DNA of 64,000 nt from Richelia intracellularis HH01 (lineage in GTDB: Bacteria; Cyanobacteriota; Cyanobacteriia; Cyanobacteriales; Nostocaceae), in the NCBI RefSeq assembly GCF_000350105.1, contig NZ_CAIY01000044.1:1-64000 (forward strand), read 5' to 3'. The position numbers were made by a program, and so were the translations under genes. Of the stretch, positions 1 to 9,569 are shown piece after piece (position 1 is the stretch's first letter; each line of letters opens with the position of its first letter). The notes under the pieces were generated by a model. The model ran no database searches, was not told the origin of the DNA, and was given only the letters and a program-made list of their open reading frames with translations.

Positions 1-119
1 ATCTAAAAATAATATTTTTTATTCGTATTAACTAATTATTAATATTTCAATCTACCTTCGAATAGATATGTAAGCATTAATAATAAAAAGCCAAATTAGC
101 TTATCGGTAAACACATAAC

Positions 120-950
120 ATGTACTCACGCATTAAAAATTTACTGTCTTTATTCAATAAAGATACTTTTCATGATTTTCTTGAAATAATTCGCCTAAAA
201 TTCCATCTCAATTTTGCTTTTGTAATTCTAGGTGCGACTAGCTTTAGTGAAAGAATTGATACAGGACTAATATTCTCTTTACTATTAATGTATTTATCTT
301 TTAATGTATTTGTCTATGGCGGTATTTATACAATGAATGCCATAACAGATCTAGATAAAGACTCTCAACATCCCCTCAAATGTAATCGTCCTTTACCTTC
401 TGGAAGAATTAGTAAGCAATCAGCAATAAAATTAGCAGTAAGCCTAATGAGTATTGGTACATTCTTAGGATTTCTTCTTTTTGGAATAAATGTTGGACTT
501 ATATATGTTGTCTTTATTGCCATAAATCTATTCTACTCATTAGTAGCTAGAAATATTCCTTACCTAGAATTATTTGTTAATGCAAGCACTATGCCTCTTA
601 GATTATTGATGGGTACATATCTTGTTACTGATAGTTTAGTACCCACTTCATTGATGTTTGGAGCATTTTGTGTGGGGATTGGCTTCCTCTCTGTACGAAG
701 AATTGTCGAGAAAGACATTCAAAATAGTATCGAGGCTCGTCCTGCTCTAAAAGCCTATCAAGGAAATACTATGTTATGGATACAGTTAGTATCTTTCATC
801 GGACTGATACTAGCTTTTAGTTCTGATATTTTTATTCAGCAGACTTTCACTGCCTATTTATTGATGGTGATATATTTTATAATTTTTTGTTTAGGAGTAC
901 ATTTCTCTAAGTCTCTTAGAAGCTATTGGCGGAATTTCTATGGTCATTAG
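120..950 (+). CDS. UbiA-family prenyltransferase, DPPR-synthase-like
   Basis: Integral membrane prenyltransferase of the UbiA superfamily (276 aa), which moves a polyprenyl group or uses a polyprenyl phosphate as acceptor. Several hydrophobic segments are visible. The first Asp-rich motif NAITDLDKD (residues 73-81, with N73, D77 and D81) is followed by HPLKCNRPLPSG, the pattern I associate with decaprenyl-phosphate phosphoribosyltransferase-like members. The usual second DxxxD motif is not clear: around residues 194-204 only RIVEKDIQNS is seen. The ATG start is 120. A HAD phosphatase-like gene follows 181 bp downstream on the same strand, which would suit a lipid-linked sugar-phosphate pathway. 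Family is well supported; substrate is inference. Confidence 0.82.
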   Translation: MYSRIKNLLSLFNKDTFHDFLEIIRLKFHLNFAFVILGATSFSERIDTGLIFSLLLMYLSFNVFVYGGIYTMNAITDLDKDSQHPLKCNRPLPSGRISKQSAIKLAVSLMSIGTFLGFLLFGINVGLIYVVFIAINLFYSLVARNIPYLELFVNASTMPLRLLMGTYLVTDSLVPTSLMFGAFCVGIGFLSVRRIVEKDIQNSIEARPALKAYQGNTMLWIQLVSFIGLILAFSSDIFIQQTFTAYLLMVIYFIIFCLGVHFSKSLRSYWRNFYGH

Positions 951-981
951 TTAAGCTTGAGAAAGTCTATAAGCATTTATT

Positions 982-1038
982 AAGAGAGCAAAATACGAAA
1001 TAATTCACATTTGAATATAATTTCTACTCTCTTTTTTT
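982..1038 (+). terminator. Possible terminator after the UbiA gene
   Basis: The outer arms aagagag (982-988) and ctctctt (1027-1033) can pair, with further partial pairing inside (gaaat with atttc, attca with tgaat), and a run of T follows. The stem is long and imperfect, so this is a moderate call. Confidence 0.4.
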
Positions 1039-1131
1039 GCTTATTAGGCCAAAAAGCTAATCAAATATAGATTGGTATGTCTAAAAGAATTATTGCTGAT
1101 GATGATTACAGATTATTTATCATAAAAAAAT

Positions 1132-1785
1132 ATGTACTTATTCAATAGTTATAAACGCAAAAGTTTGGAAAATGAAATTGGTATTTACAAGTATAAAGCA
1201 GTAATATTTGATGTAGATGGTACGATGTACCATCTAAAGAAAATGTATCGAATAATGTTTCGTGAAGTCATAAATTATTATTTCTACCACCCACAAAATT
1301 TTAGAGAAATTAACATCATTATTGACTTCATAAAAGAGAGAGAAAAGCATGCATTAGAAGTTGTAGATGATGTGGAAAATGCCCAATACGAATGGACAGC
1401 TATAAAACATAAAATTTCACAACAGGAAGTGCGTGAATTAGTTGAAAGATGGATATTCCAAGTTCCTTTGCAACACATATATAGCTGTCGTCGTATAAAA
1501 GTAATAGACCTGTTTAATAGCTTGACAATACATGGCATTCCCACTGGTATATTTTCCGATTATCCATCTGAGGCTAAGTTGAAAAAGTTGGGTTTATCTA
1601 CGCAGTGCATTGTAAGTGCCACAGATCCAAATGTTGGTAGACTCAAGCCAGATCCTAAAGGATTGTTACTGGCTGCTAACATTTTGGGAGTTTCTGTAGA
1701 GGACTGTTTATTAATTGGTGATCGTGATGATCGTGATGGAGAGTGTGCTAGGAGAGCAGGAATGGAATACTTTATACTAGATTGA
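1132..1785 (+). CDS. HAD-family hydrolase (phosphatase-like)
   Basis: Haloacid dehalogenase superfamily hydrolase of 217 aa, probably a phosphatase of the phosphoglycolate phosphatase-like branch. Motif I is FDVDGT (nucleophile D27 and acid D29), motif II is the Ser in GIFSDYP, motif III is the Lys in LKPDPKG, and motif IV is GDRDDRDG near the C-terminus. A helical cap lies between motifs I and II. All four catalytic motifs are intact, so the gene looks functional. It sits between the UbiA gene and raf1 on the same strand; the pairing with UbiA suggests a lipid-phosphate or sugar-phosphate substrate, but the substrate cannot be read from the sequence. Confidence 0.85.
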   Translation: MYLFNSYKRKSLENEIGIYKYKAVIFDVDGTMYHLKKMYRIMFREVINYYFYHPQNFREINIIIDFIKEREKHALEVVDDVENAQYEWTAIKHKISQQEVRELVERWIFQVPLQHIYSCRRIKVIDLFNSLTIHGIPTGIFSDYPSEAKLKKLGLSTQCIVSATDPNVGRLKPDPKGLLLAANILGVSVEDCLLIGDRDDRDGECARRAGMEYFILD

Positions 1786-1859
1786 TGTGAAATGCACTAC
1801 TATAGGTCTTTTGACTATAGAATAATACTTGTGAATCAGAAATCTTAGCGTATAAATTC

Positions 1860-2948
1860 ATGACTAATATATTACCTAATAATACCTATAATTCGCATAA
1901 TCAGTCAACAGAAGAAGCCGCTGAATTAATACGCAGGCTAAGACAAAAAGAAGGTAGTTGGGTAGAATGGGGTCAAGCTTGTGCCTATCTGCAGAAAAAT
2001 GGTTATAATCCTCAGGAGATTTTTGAGTCAACCGGTTTTGAGCCAATTCAGCAGAATCAAGTGATTGTAGGCTCACAGGTTTATGCCTCCATAGAAAAAG
2101 TTGGAGTATCAGAGGCTACATCCTTGCATTACTTCCAAAAAGGAAGTGATGTACTATATGAGTTACGTTTGCTTAACCATGAAGAGAGAGCTGCAGCTGC
2201 TGATTTGACATTTCAACATCAAGTTGACTGCGAAGAAGCACGGGAAGTCGCCAGGGCCATAAAAGATTTTTCCCGGTTTGATAATCCACCTGCAGGATTT
2301 TCCAGGCATCCAGGTGATGCAGTAGCCTATCATTGTTGGAAACTAGCAAAACAAAACTCAGACTTAAAAGTGCGCTCGCGTCTTATCGCTAAGGGTTTAA
2401 AATTCTTACATACTCTGGAGACTAGACAAAAACTAGAACAACTACTAACAGACTTGACTGTCGATCCCAAACGCACTGCACCAACTCTACCTTTTTACCG
2501 TCCTAATGCTGATGCAGAAATTCCCCGTATTGTTCCAGTGGTAGGCAATTTACCATTAACGCTACAAGATATAAATAAAATTACTCGAGCAAAAGAAATC
2601 AAACCGTTTAATATCATTAAACTTTCTGGAGAACAAGCCTGGGTAGCCTTGCCAGGATGGCAAGTAGTATTAAGCGCAGAAGATCCCATAGTTATTTTAT
2701 GTAATAGTGATCGTTTTCTGCCTCAAACCCAAACTTGCCCAGAGAAAGTAATGGTAATAGTAGATTGTGCTCAGAGGAAATGGGAGACAGGTAGCTATTT
2801 TATGGTAGAAAATAATGGAGAACTAGATTTTCAGTGGTTTGCTGACATCCCTGACTTTGATTTATTCGGTCGGGTTTTAGTAATTATGCGTCCCAAGAAA
2901 ATTTTCGATGAGCTATTAAGTCTAGATTCCTGGCAGTTTGATGAATAA
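1860..2948 (+). CDS. raf1: Rubisco accumulation factor 1 (Raf1)
   Basis: Assembly chaperone that stabilises RbcL dimers during Rubisco biogenesis in cyanobacteria and plants. The 362-aa product has the family's usual length. The N-terminal helical domain carries the recognisable ELIRRLRQKEGSWVEWG and LQKNGYNPQEIFESTGFEP segments. A linker near residue 200 (with DPKRTAPTLPFYRP) leads to the C-terminal beta domain (IPRIVPVVGNLPLT and a final MRPKKIFDELLSLDSWQFDE). Start ATG 1860. It is intact and continuous, which implies that carbon fixation is retained. The 75-bp gap to the HAD gene allows co-transcription, but no shared function is known to me. Confidence 0.92.
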   Translation: MTNILPNNTYNSHNQSTEEAAELIRRLRQKEGSWVEWGQACAYLQKNGYNPQEIFESTGFEPIQQNQVIVGSQVYASIEKVGVSEATSLHYFQKGSDVLYELRLLNHEERAAAADLTFQHQVDCEEAREVARAIKDFSRFDNPPAGFSRHPGDAVAYHCWKLAKQNSDLKVRSRLIAKGLKFLHTLETRQKLEQLLTDLTVDPKRTAPTLPFYRPNADAEIPRIVPVVGNLPLTLQDINKITRAKEIKPFNIIKLSGEQAWVALPGWQVVLSAEDPIVILCNSDRFLPQTQTCPEKVMVIVDCAQRKWETGSYFMVENNGELDFQWFADIPDFDLFGRVLVIMRPKKIFDELLSLDSWQFDE

Positions 2949-4557
2949 TATAAATTTATTAAAAGCTTTGGAATCAAGATTAAATATATATCTGACTGTT
3001 GAGAAATCAGTTTGTCTAATAGCAAAGAAGTACTGAAGAAATTAATAATTAGTAATTTGCATATCTAATTAATTTTAGGATTCATTATGAATTATTATGC
3101 ATATAGATAATCGTTATCAAATAATAATAGGTTTCACAAACCTTTCCTCCAACTTTTTTAAACTCATAAAACCAGGAAAATTAAACTTTGAGTTTAAGCA
3201 ATACTAACCTTCAAAATAATCAATATAACTCAAGTTATTGAAAGTCTTCATCAGTTCAGACCAAAAGATTTTGATAAAATATCTTGGTTATTTAAACTGA
3301 GAAGTTTCACTAATTTTCATTTATTATTAAACATTTATATATGACATTTATATCGAGGTTGGATTTGATAAGCGCATAAGGATGTTTAATTATTCATTAA
3401 ACATCGCGATTGAACAGAGTATAAATTGTAAGAGAAATATGTTAATTTTACTTTAATACACAATCTATAAATATCAAGTATATCTTTAATGTCCTATAAT
3501 TAAAATTTGCCTTTATATTAATAAAACTACTTTCCAAACTTACATTTATGTTGGTTAACTACTGAATTCAGGATACCAAGAGGATTTGATATCGTCTGAA
3601 TGGGATATCTCGAATATATCTAATTAAGTAAATGCTATTTTGTTTAATTATACATATCTTATTTTTTAGTGCTCTAGGTTATTCTTTTATGTATATATAT
3701 ATTTATTTTTCTATTTTTTAGCATATTTTCCTGTAGTGCTTTTAATTATGTCTTACTATCTAAATACATGTCTATATTAGGTTTAATCTATTTCTCTTGC
3801 AGTTTTATAAATATGTCTTCTGGCTGCTCTATAATTTTTATATATACAACGATTATATCTAAGACATTTTCTAAAACTGACTATTTTAATGTTTTATTGA
3901 TTGGTTCAAGATTATACTAATAAAATTGTACATAATAATAAACTATACCCAGCTTTAAGATACCCAAAAATAATAACTTTTGGAATTAATAATAATTATG
4001 CTAATAGTATTCAATGTATGAAATTCACATGATAATATTTTATTATTACTTAGGATAAATTAATCCCTCAATGACAGTTAATTAAATCAATAATTAGTCT
4101 TTGATAATTGCTTTCATACAAAATAGCGTTACCATCAAATTTAATAAATATCTTCTCTCTAATATTTAATAATTTATAATTATTCTCTGATGATTTTAGA
4201 TGAATAATTGCTATTATCAAATAGGCCGTTTGGAAAGTTACTCTTGTATCTTTTTAATTCGACTATAAACCTTAATTTATAGACTAATTACACTAAAAAT
4301 GTGCGGCTAATTTTAAATTAAATATTTTTTGATTCATCGGAATTAACAACAAGCATATATTGGATTATTTACCATATAAATTGAAAAGGGAAAAGCTTAT
4401 ACTTATCATACTTTCACTCTATAGGAAAAGATTGTTAAGCATAAAGTAAATTTAAATTTGAGGTGAAGAAAATTAATATTGCTCCTTCTAATTATTAGAA
4501 GTCTGAATTACTATTTTCACTCTGTATCCAAAATTACTTCATGACAAAAGGATGCTC
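2949..4557. other. Gene-free AT-rich spacer
   Basis: About 1.6 kb between raf1 and pyrE. Both strands are broken by frequent stop codons and I recognise no protein, RNA gene or insertion sequence. It could be fully decayed former gene sequence. Confidence 0.6.
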
Positions 4558-5184
4558 TTACTTAAAATTCTCTAATTCCTTATATCGTTCTTTTATTTCT
4601 TCAATATCAAATAATGCAAAAAAATCTAACCCTTTAGATTGATACAAATCTTTTCCACCCTGCTTACGATCTATCAATGAGATTACTGTATCTACCACAT
4701 AACAACTATCCCTTAGATGATTAACAGCTCTCATGGCTGATTTTCCTGTTGTTACTACGTCTTCTAAAACTACTACCCTTGACCATGATGGTAAAGTGGG
4801 CCCTTCTATATAAGCCTTAGTACCATGTTCTTTAACTTCTTTGCGGATAATTAACCCTGGAATAGGTCGGTTTTCCAAAGCTGAAATAACACTTACAGAA
4901 CTCACAATGGGAACAGCACCAAGTTCCAGGCCAGCTACAGCATCAGTATTTATTGGCAGTAGAGATAACAATAGACGACTAATGAGTAAAGCACCCTCAG
5001 CATGAAGAGTAACCTGCTTTCCGTTAATATAATAGGAACTTTTTTGTCCAGAAGACAAAACAAAATCCCCATCCCTATATGCTAATTGGCAAAATAAATC
5101 TAGCAAATTTTTTCGCAAAATATTCATATCGCTAGTAATTGTCCACACACCCTGTTTAGTAGAATCATCATTTTTCTTAATCAT
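4558..5184 (-). CDS. pyrE: Orotate phosphoribosyltransferase
   Basis: Makes orotidine 5'-phosphate from orotate and PRPP, the fifth step of pyrimidine synthesis. The PRPP-binding motif VVVLEDVVTTGKSA is intact, as are SSGQKSSYYINGKQVTLH near the N-terminus and the mobile loop Lys region RKEVKEHGTKAYIEG. I choose ATG 5184 over the TTG two codons upstream; this gives about 208 aa, with a short cyanobacterial-style N-terminal extension before DLFCQLAYRDGDF. An internal ATG at 5127 would also keep the whole fold. The gene is isolated, with gene-free DNA on both sides, and there is no evident operon. Confidence 0.93.
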   Translation of the reverse strand: MIKKNDDSTKQGVWTITSDMNILRKNLLDLFCQLAYRDGDFVLSSGQKSSYYINGKQVTLHAEGALLISRLLLSLLPINTDAVAGLELGAVPIVSSVSVISALENRPIPGLIIRKEVKEHGTKAYIEGPTLPSWSRVVVLEDVVTTGKSAMRAVNHLRDSCYVVDTVISLIDRKQGGKDLYQSKGLDFFALFDIEEIKERYKELENFK

Positions 5185-5190
5185 TGCCAA

Positions 5191-5846
5191 ATATCAACAA
5201 ATTTGCCAGATAGAAAGTTACTCTATAATAAAAGTCAAATATTAGTAATAATAAACTAATGTTTATACAAACCAAATATTATAGAGAAGTAATATTAAAA
5301 AATAGATTTGAATTGATATTTATAAGCCATCATTATTTTCTATGCATTTATGACTACCAATATAGTTACGCTTTCAGTAGCGGGTACAGGAACTTAACAC
5401 CAAGTGAGACTACTGAAATAGGTTTTCAAAATAGCCTCAGTTTCCACGATAATGATGACTTAAATACAGATCAGGCATAGGTTAGACCATGCACTTAACC
5501 CCAATATACCTGAAATAAGTTTAACAATAAATGAAATTGCTAGAGATAGTGAGTTATTCAATATTATTTACTGTAGCATCATTCAACTACAAAATAAGTA
5601 AGAATATAAGTACCATTACTCATGGTTTGCCTGACTCTTAATAATAATTCTAATATTATACCTCACCATATTAATAATTAAATGTGGGTAATTTAGTCAC
5701 ATCATGGAATACAAATCCCTAGCAATGTTTAAATAGAATAAGAAAAAGAGTTATCGGATTATGTCTTGACTACATGTAGTCAAGACATAATCCGTATTGA
5801 TGATTAATTATTTGACTATAGATTTTTCTCATTTATTATTATTTAA
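5191..5846. other. Spacer with palindrome and a possible gene relic
   Basis: Between pyrE and the tRNA gene. A plus-strand stretch 5259-5480 stays open for 73 codons, and a different frame from 5482 to about 5600 stays open and reads like ordinary protein (DHALNPNIPEISLTINEIARD). Together they may be a frameshifted relic, but I do not recognise a family. The perfect palindrome at 5755-5794 is listed separately. Confidence 0.35.
5755..5794. repeat. Perfect 40-bp palindrome
   Basis: The left half cggattatgtcttgactaca (5755-5774) is exactly reverse-complementary to 5775-5794, with no spacer and no mismatch. It stops abruptly at both ends. It lies about 50 bp beyond the 3' end of the minus-strand tRNA gene. 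No T-run follows on either strand, so it is not a standard terminator. A fold-back in RNA or cruciform in DNA is expected. Confidence 0.9.
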
Positions 5847-5919
5847 TCCAGGGTGCAGGAGTTGAACCTGCCTAGGGCGAATTATGAGTTCGCTGCCTCA
5901 TCCGCTCGGCCAACCCTGG
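5847..5919 (-). tRNA. tRNA with anticodon CAU, probably tRNA-Ile2 (lysidine type)
   Basis: A 73-nt cloverleaf on the minus strand. The acceptor stem CCAGGGT pairs with ACCCTGG and the discriminator is A. The D arm is GCC...GGC, the anticodon stem GCGAA/TTCGC encloses the loop CTCATAA with anticodon CAT, and the T arm is GCAGG-TTCAACT-CCTGC. The variable loop is short. Position 1-72 is fully paired (C-G), which argues against the initiator tRNA. The loop CUCAUAA matches tRNA-Ile2 of bacteria and plastids better than elongator tRNA-Met. CCA is not encoded. Confidence 0.85.
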
Positions 5920-6228
5920 TAAACATTAATTGCTAGGAACTAATAATAACATGAACTTACATGTTTGTATCAACCCAAACAAAATATTATAATTTTAGAT
6001 GGTGGATACATTTATTGTTCAAATTAAGATAAATGAATCTTGTAAACAAAAAGGGGAAGACTTATAGCAGTAGTTATATTGGTTGGAAAAGTATGATTTT
6101 GCCAGAGGGCTCAATTGCCAACAAGTAAATATCATAACTGTATGTGCAAATGCTCTACCCATCATTGTTTAAGAGACTAACGACTGCAACTTGGATATAC
6201 CAATAAATTATAGAAGTATTTTCCCATA
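5920..6228. other. Gene-free spacer
   Basis: Just over 300 bp between the tRNA gene and the next plus-strand gene. I see no coding sequence or RNA gene here; it presumably holds both upstream promoter regions. Confidence 0.5.
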
Positions 6229-6918
6229 ATGAGACTAGATTCCACTGTAATCCTAACTTTGACTTTACTAACCCTAATGTTGGGTGCTGGTTCTTTAAGT
6301 GCTTTTTGGGGTTTTACTTTAGGAAGTGCTGCATTAGAAGGTGTTAGCACTCCTGATACTCGTCCGACAAACAAATTTGCCAACTCTAAGGGAAGTTCTT
6401 CAAATCCAGAAGGAACAATTATGTTGGATGAGAAAGAAATACTTAAAAAAGTCAAGTTAAGGATAGAAGGTAAAAGCAAAAATGCTGCTAAAAAACTTCA
6501 AAACCTTAGGAATAGAAGACCATATAAAAAAGAAGAAACTTTTTCCGAACAGAATAGGGAAAAATTTCGGCCTGGTTTCCCTATTAAGTCAGAAGATAAA
6601 AAGGTGAGCTTATCTGTCCAATCTGTTCGTTTCTCCGGAGGAGCCTTAGAAATGCAGGTAAAAATGCAGAATAAAAGCTCAGAAACAGCACGTTTTCTTT
6701 ATACTTTCCTAGAGGTGATTGATGATAAAGGTAGAACTTTAAGTGCTAGTACGGAAGGATTGCCTGTGGAATTGCTGCCAGAAGGACCTACTTATACTGG
6801 CAGAATAATAATTCCCACAATTTTGTTAGATGAAGTAGAAAAAATATCATTAACACTAACAGATTACCCTGATCAGAAACTACGTTTAGAGATATCAGAT
6901 ATTCCGATAGAAATATAG
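6229..6918 (+). CDS. Secreted or membrane-anchored protein of unknown function
   Basis: A 229-aa product I cannot assign to a named family. The N-terminus (residues about 7-28, STVILTLTLLTLMLGAGSL) is a strong hydrophobic segment that could be a signal anchor. A low-complexity Ser/Asn/Lys-rich stretch and a basic segment (about 82-125) follow. The C-terminal 100 residues form a beta-rich domain with alternating hydrophobic residues (SVRFSGGALEMQVKMQNKS, FLYTFLEVIDDKGRTL). The layout suggests an extracytoplasmic beta-sandwich domain on a tether. It is an uninterrupted reading frame in otherwise decaying DNA, so I take it as real. Function unknown. Confidence 0.65.
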   Translation: MRLDSTVILTLTLLTLMLGAGSLSAFWGFTLGSAALEGVSTPDTRPTNKFANSKGSSSNPEGTIMLDEKEILKKVKLRIEGKSKNAAKKLQNLRNRRPYKKEETFSEQNREKFRPGFPIKSEDKKVSLSVQSVRFSGGALEMQVKMQNKSSETARFLYTFLEVIDDKGRTLSASTEGLPVELLPEGPTYTGRIIIPTILLDEVEKISLTLTDYPDQKLRLEISDIPIEI

Positions 6919-7097
6919 TTAATATTTTCTGTATCTGGGATATTTATGATTAGAGGTAAAGATATCTGTCAAAAATATGGCAAATCTTTGGAATATTTTC
7001 CCAAACGGGAGAATAGATGTATTTTTAATGAAAACTTTGCATGTACTTTAGCTCCCAAATTCGCTATTGAAACGAGGCTTTTGGGCTGGGTTTTGCA

Positions 7098-8454
7098 GTG
7101 GTAGTTGTTAGTAATGTAAGTGGGTCGGATGTGAGTCTGCGATTATTGTCAGTGTTATTACTGATTGCGATTAATGCTTTTTTTGTGACGGCAGAATTTT
7201 CTATGGTAACAGTAAGGCAATCGCGTATCCGTCAGTTAGTTGAAGCAGGAGATATTCAGGCAATTTCCGTTGAGGGTTTACAGCGCAGTATTGATCGTCT
7301 GTTATCTACAACTCAATTAGGTATTACCTTATCAAGCTTAGCGTTGGGATGGATTGGGGAAAGTACAATTGTTGGATTGGTTAATACATGGCTTCAGTCT
7401 TGGTTTTTTCCTAGTGATACTAATCACTTCATTGCCCATTCCATATCCATTCCCGTTACCTTCTTTCTGCTTGCTTATTTGCAAATAGTTCTAGGTGAAT
7501 TATGTCCTAAATCCCTAGCAATGTTATATTCCGAACAGTTAGCAAGGTTTTTAGGGTCTTCAGTAAAAGCAATCGTCCGTTTTTTTAGCCCATTTATTTG
7601 GATTTTGAATCAATCTACTCGCTGTCTACTCAAATCTGTCGGTGTCGAATATACAGGTCAAAGCTGGAAACCGCCAGTCACACCGGAAGAATTACAATTA
7701 ATCATTTCCACGGAAAGAGAGTCTACTGGTTTACTAGCAGGAGAGAGGGAATTACTTAACAATATCTTTGAATTCGGAGAAGTAACAGTACAAGCTGTAA
7801 TGGTTCCCCGCTCAGGTATAGTTACTGTGCCAATACATGTGAATTTGCAAATTTTCCTTCAAACTATGGCGGATACAGGTCATTCTTGTTATCCAATCAT
7901 GGGTGAATCCCTGGATGATATTCATGGCATTCTACATTTTCAAGACCTGGCAAAATTTTTGGCTTCAGAAAAATTGCAGATGGAGACTGAAATCAAGAAA
8001 TGGATGCGCCCAGTTCGATTTGTCCCTGAAAATACCCTGCTTAAAGATTTGCTACCCACTATGCAACAGGCAAAACCAACAATGGTAATTGTCGTAGATG
8101 AGTTTGGTGGTACATCTGGCTTAGTAACAATTCAAGATGTGATTGCTCAAATTATTGGTGAAACTGGGGAAGCAGATAGCACTGATGAAGTTTTTAAATT
8201 GTTAAATGAGCAAACGTTTTTAGTACAAGCACAAATTAACTTGGAAGAACTTAATGAGATTCTGCATATAAATTTGCCACAGAGGGATGGATATCAAACA
8301 TTGGGGGGGATTTCTATTATATCAGTTGCAAAAAATACCCAGTGTTGGTGAGATTTGCCAGTATCAAAACATAGAATTCACTGTAATTTCCCTTGATGGT
8401 CCAAGATTGCATCAAATTCAAATACAGTATTTAGGGGAAAAATGTATGCGATAA
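7098..8454 (+). pseudogene. CNNM/CBS-domain (CorC/TlyC-type) membrane protein, frameshifted near the C-terminus
   Basis: Hemolysin-family transporter-like protein with an N-terminal CNNM (DUF21) membrane domain (INAFFVTAEFSMVTVRQSRI, LGITLSSLALGWIGE), two CBS domains (MVPRSGIVTVP to MRPVRFVPENT) and a CorC_HlyC C-terminal domain (DEFGGTSGLVTIQDVI). As written, the frame ends at 8351 (417 aa, with an unrelated tail ISIISVAKNTQCW). Removing one G from the seven-G run at 8303-8309 restores GGFLLYQLQKIPSVGEI and continues to TAA 8454 (about 451 aa), the expected family ending. Start GTG 7098. The truncated form keeps both CBS domains, so it may still work. The G-run may be a real indel or a base-calling error. 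Confidence 0.8.
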
Positions 8455-8479
8455 TGCAGTATTTTACTCCTAACAGAAA

Positions 8480-8545
8480 GAGAAAAAGTAAAAGGGAGAA
8501 GGTTAAATATTAATGTTTTTCTCTACACAGCTATTACTTTTTCTC
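8480..8545. terminator. Inverted repeat between convergent genes
   Basis: gagaaaaagtaa (8480-8491) and ttactttttctc (8534-8545) are exact reverse complements around a 42-nt loop, between the plus-strand CNNM gene and minus-strand queC. It could end transcription from both sides, but the stem is AT-rich and the loop long. Confidence 0.35.
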
Positions 8546-8549
8546 CTCC

Positions 8550-9227
8550 TTACTGGGCATAAGTAATAGGATCTACAAGTCCTAATTCAGTAAAAGCAGA
8601 TCGTCTTAAACGGCAGGAATCACAAACACCACATGCAAGGTTACCACCATTATAACAAGACCAAGTGAGTTCCCAAGGAACACTCAATTTGTTACCTAAT
8701 TGGATTATTTCTGTTTTTCTTAAATTAATTAAAGGAGTATAAATATGAATAGGATTTCCTTCTACTCCTTGCTTTGTACCTAGTCGAAATACTTTCTGCA
8801 TAGCTTGAATATAATCTGGACGGCAATCTGGGTATCCAGAATAATCTAAGGCATTGACTCCGATATAAATCCTTTCGGCATAAATACTCTCAGCATATCC
8901 TAAGGCAAAACTTAAAAAAATGGTATTGCGGGCAGGAACATATGTAACAGGAATATTTTGCGCTATCGTATCAAAAGGGCGTTCCTTAGGTACATCAATA
9001 CTATTATCTGTAAGTGCTGAACCTCCCCATAACCTCAAGTCAAAACGCACAATCTGATGTTCAAAAACCCCTGCTGCATTAGCAACTGCCAATGCAGATT
9101 GTAATTCTCGACGGTGACGTTGCCCATAATCAAAGGAAATTGCATATGGTTGACAACCATCTGCTAGTGCTTGATAGATAAGGGTAGTAGAATCTACACC
9201 TCCAGACAATAAAATTACAGCTTTCAT
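8550..9227 (-). CDS. queC: 7-cyano-7-deazaguanine synthase QueC
   Basis: ATP-dependent enzyme that converts 7-carboxy-7-deazaguanine to preQ0 in queuosine synthesis. The N-type PP-loop SGGVDSTT lies at the N-terminus. SFDYGQRHRREL follows, and the C-terminal zinc site is formed by the Cys residues of CYNGGNLACGVCDSCRLR. I place the start at ATG 9227 (225 aa, MKAVILLSGG), because the codon two positions upstream is TTG. Length and all motifs are normal. It converges on the frameshifted CNNM gene. No preQ1 riboswitch was recognised upstream. Confidence 0.94.
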   Translation of the reverse strand: MKAVILLSGGVDSTTLIYQALADGCQPYAISFDYGQRHRRELQSALAVANAAGVFEHQIVRFDLRLWGGSALTDNSIDVPKERPFDTIAQNIPVTYVPARNTIFLSFALGYAESIYAERIYIGVNALDYSGYPDCRPDYIQAMQKVFRLGTKQGVEGNPIHIYTPLINLRKTEIIQLGNKLSVPWELTWSCYNGGNLACGVCDSCRLRRSAFTELGLVDPITYAQ

Positions 9228-9233
9228 CAGCAA

Positions 9234-9569
9234 ATTTAAATTCTATAGAGTGCTTAGTTAAAGGTTACTTTAATTACCACTTAGGAATATATTTCCTTAT
9301 ATTTTTGGCATAAAAATCAAAATTTCAAGCATCATACAAAGCATACATACTTGGAAGAGCAAGTAATATTTTTTGAAATCCGCCATGAATAAGCCCTCTG
9401 TGCTACTATCTGGATGGTTTTCAATGGCCCCTAAATATAAAGAAAGTTAAGCATTTAGACTGGCACAACCGTAACATCTCTATTTTTTGATGGTTAAGGG
9501 GAAAATCATAGTGCGAGATAGCATTTTCATGACAAATACAAGTCTTTATAAAAAAATACCCAAATACAA
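9234..9569. other. Gene-free spacer
   Basis: 336 bp between queC and the oxidoreductase relic. It must hold the queC promoter. A 29-codon hydrophobic minus-strand frame exists, but it matches no small photosystem protein that I know. The first part of the relic's original reading frame may also be lost here: an in-frame TAA lies just upstream of its Rossmann strand. Confidence 0.4.

Noticed and set aside
9297-9388. 29-codon hydrophobic minus-strand peptide near 9300-9390
   Set aside because: Does not match any small photosystem or cytochrome subunit that I know; no support.
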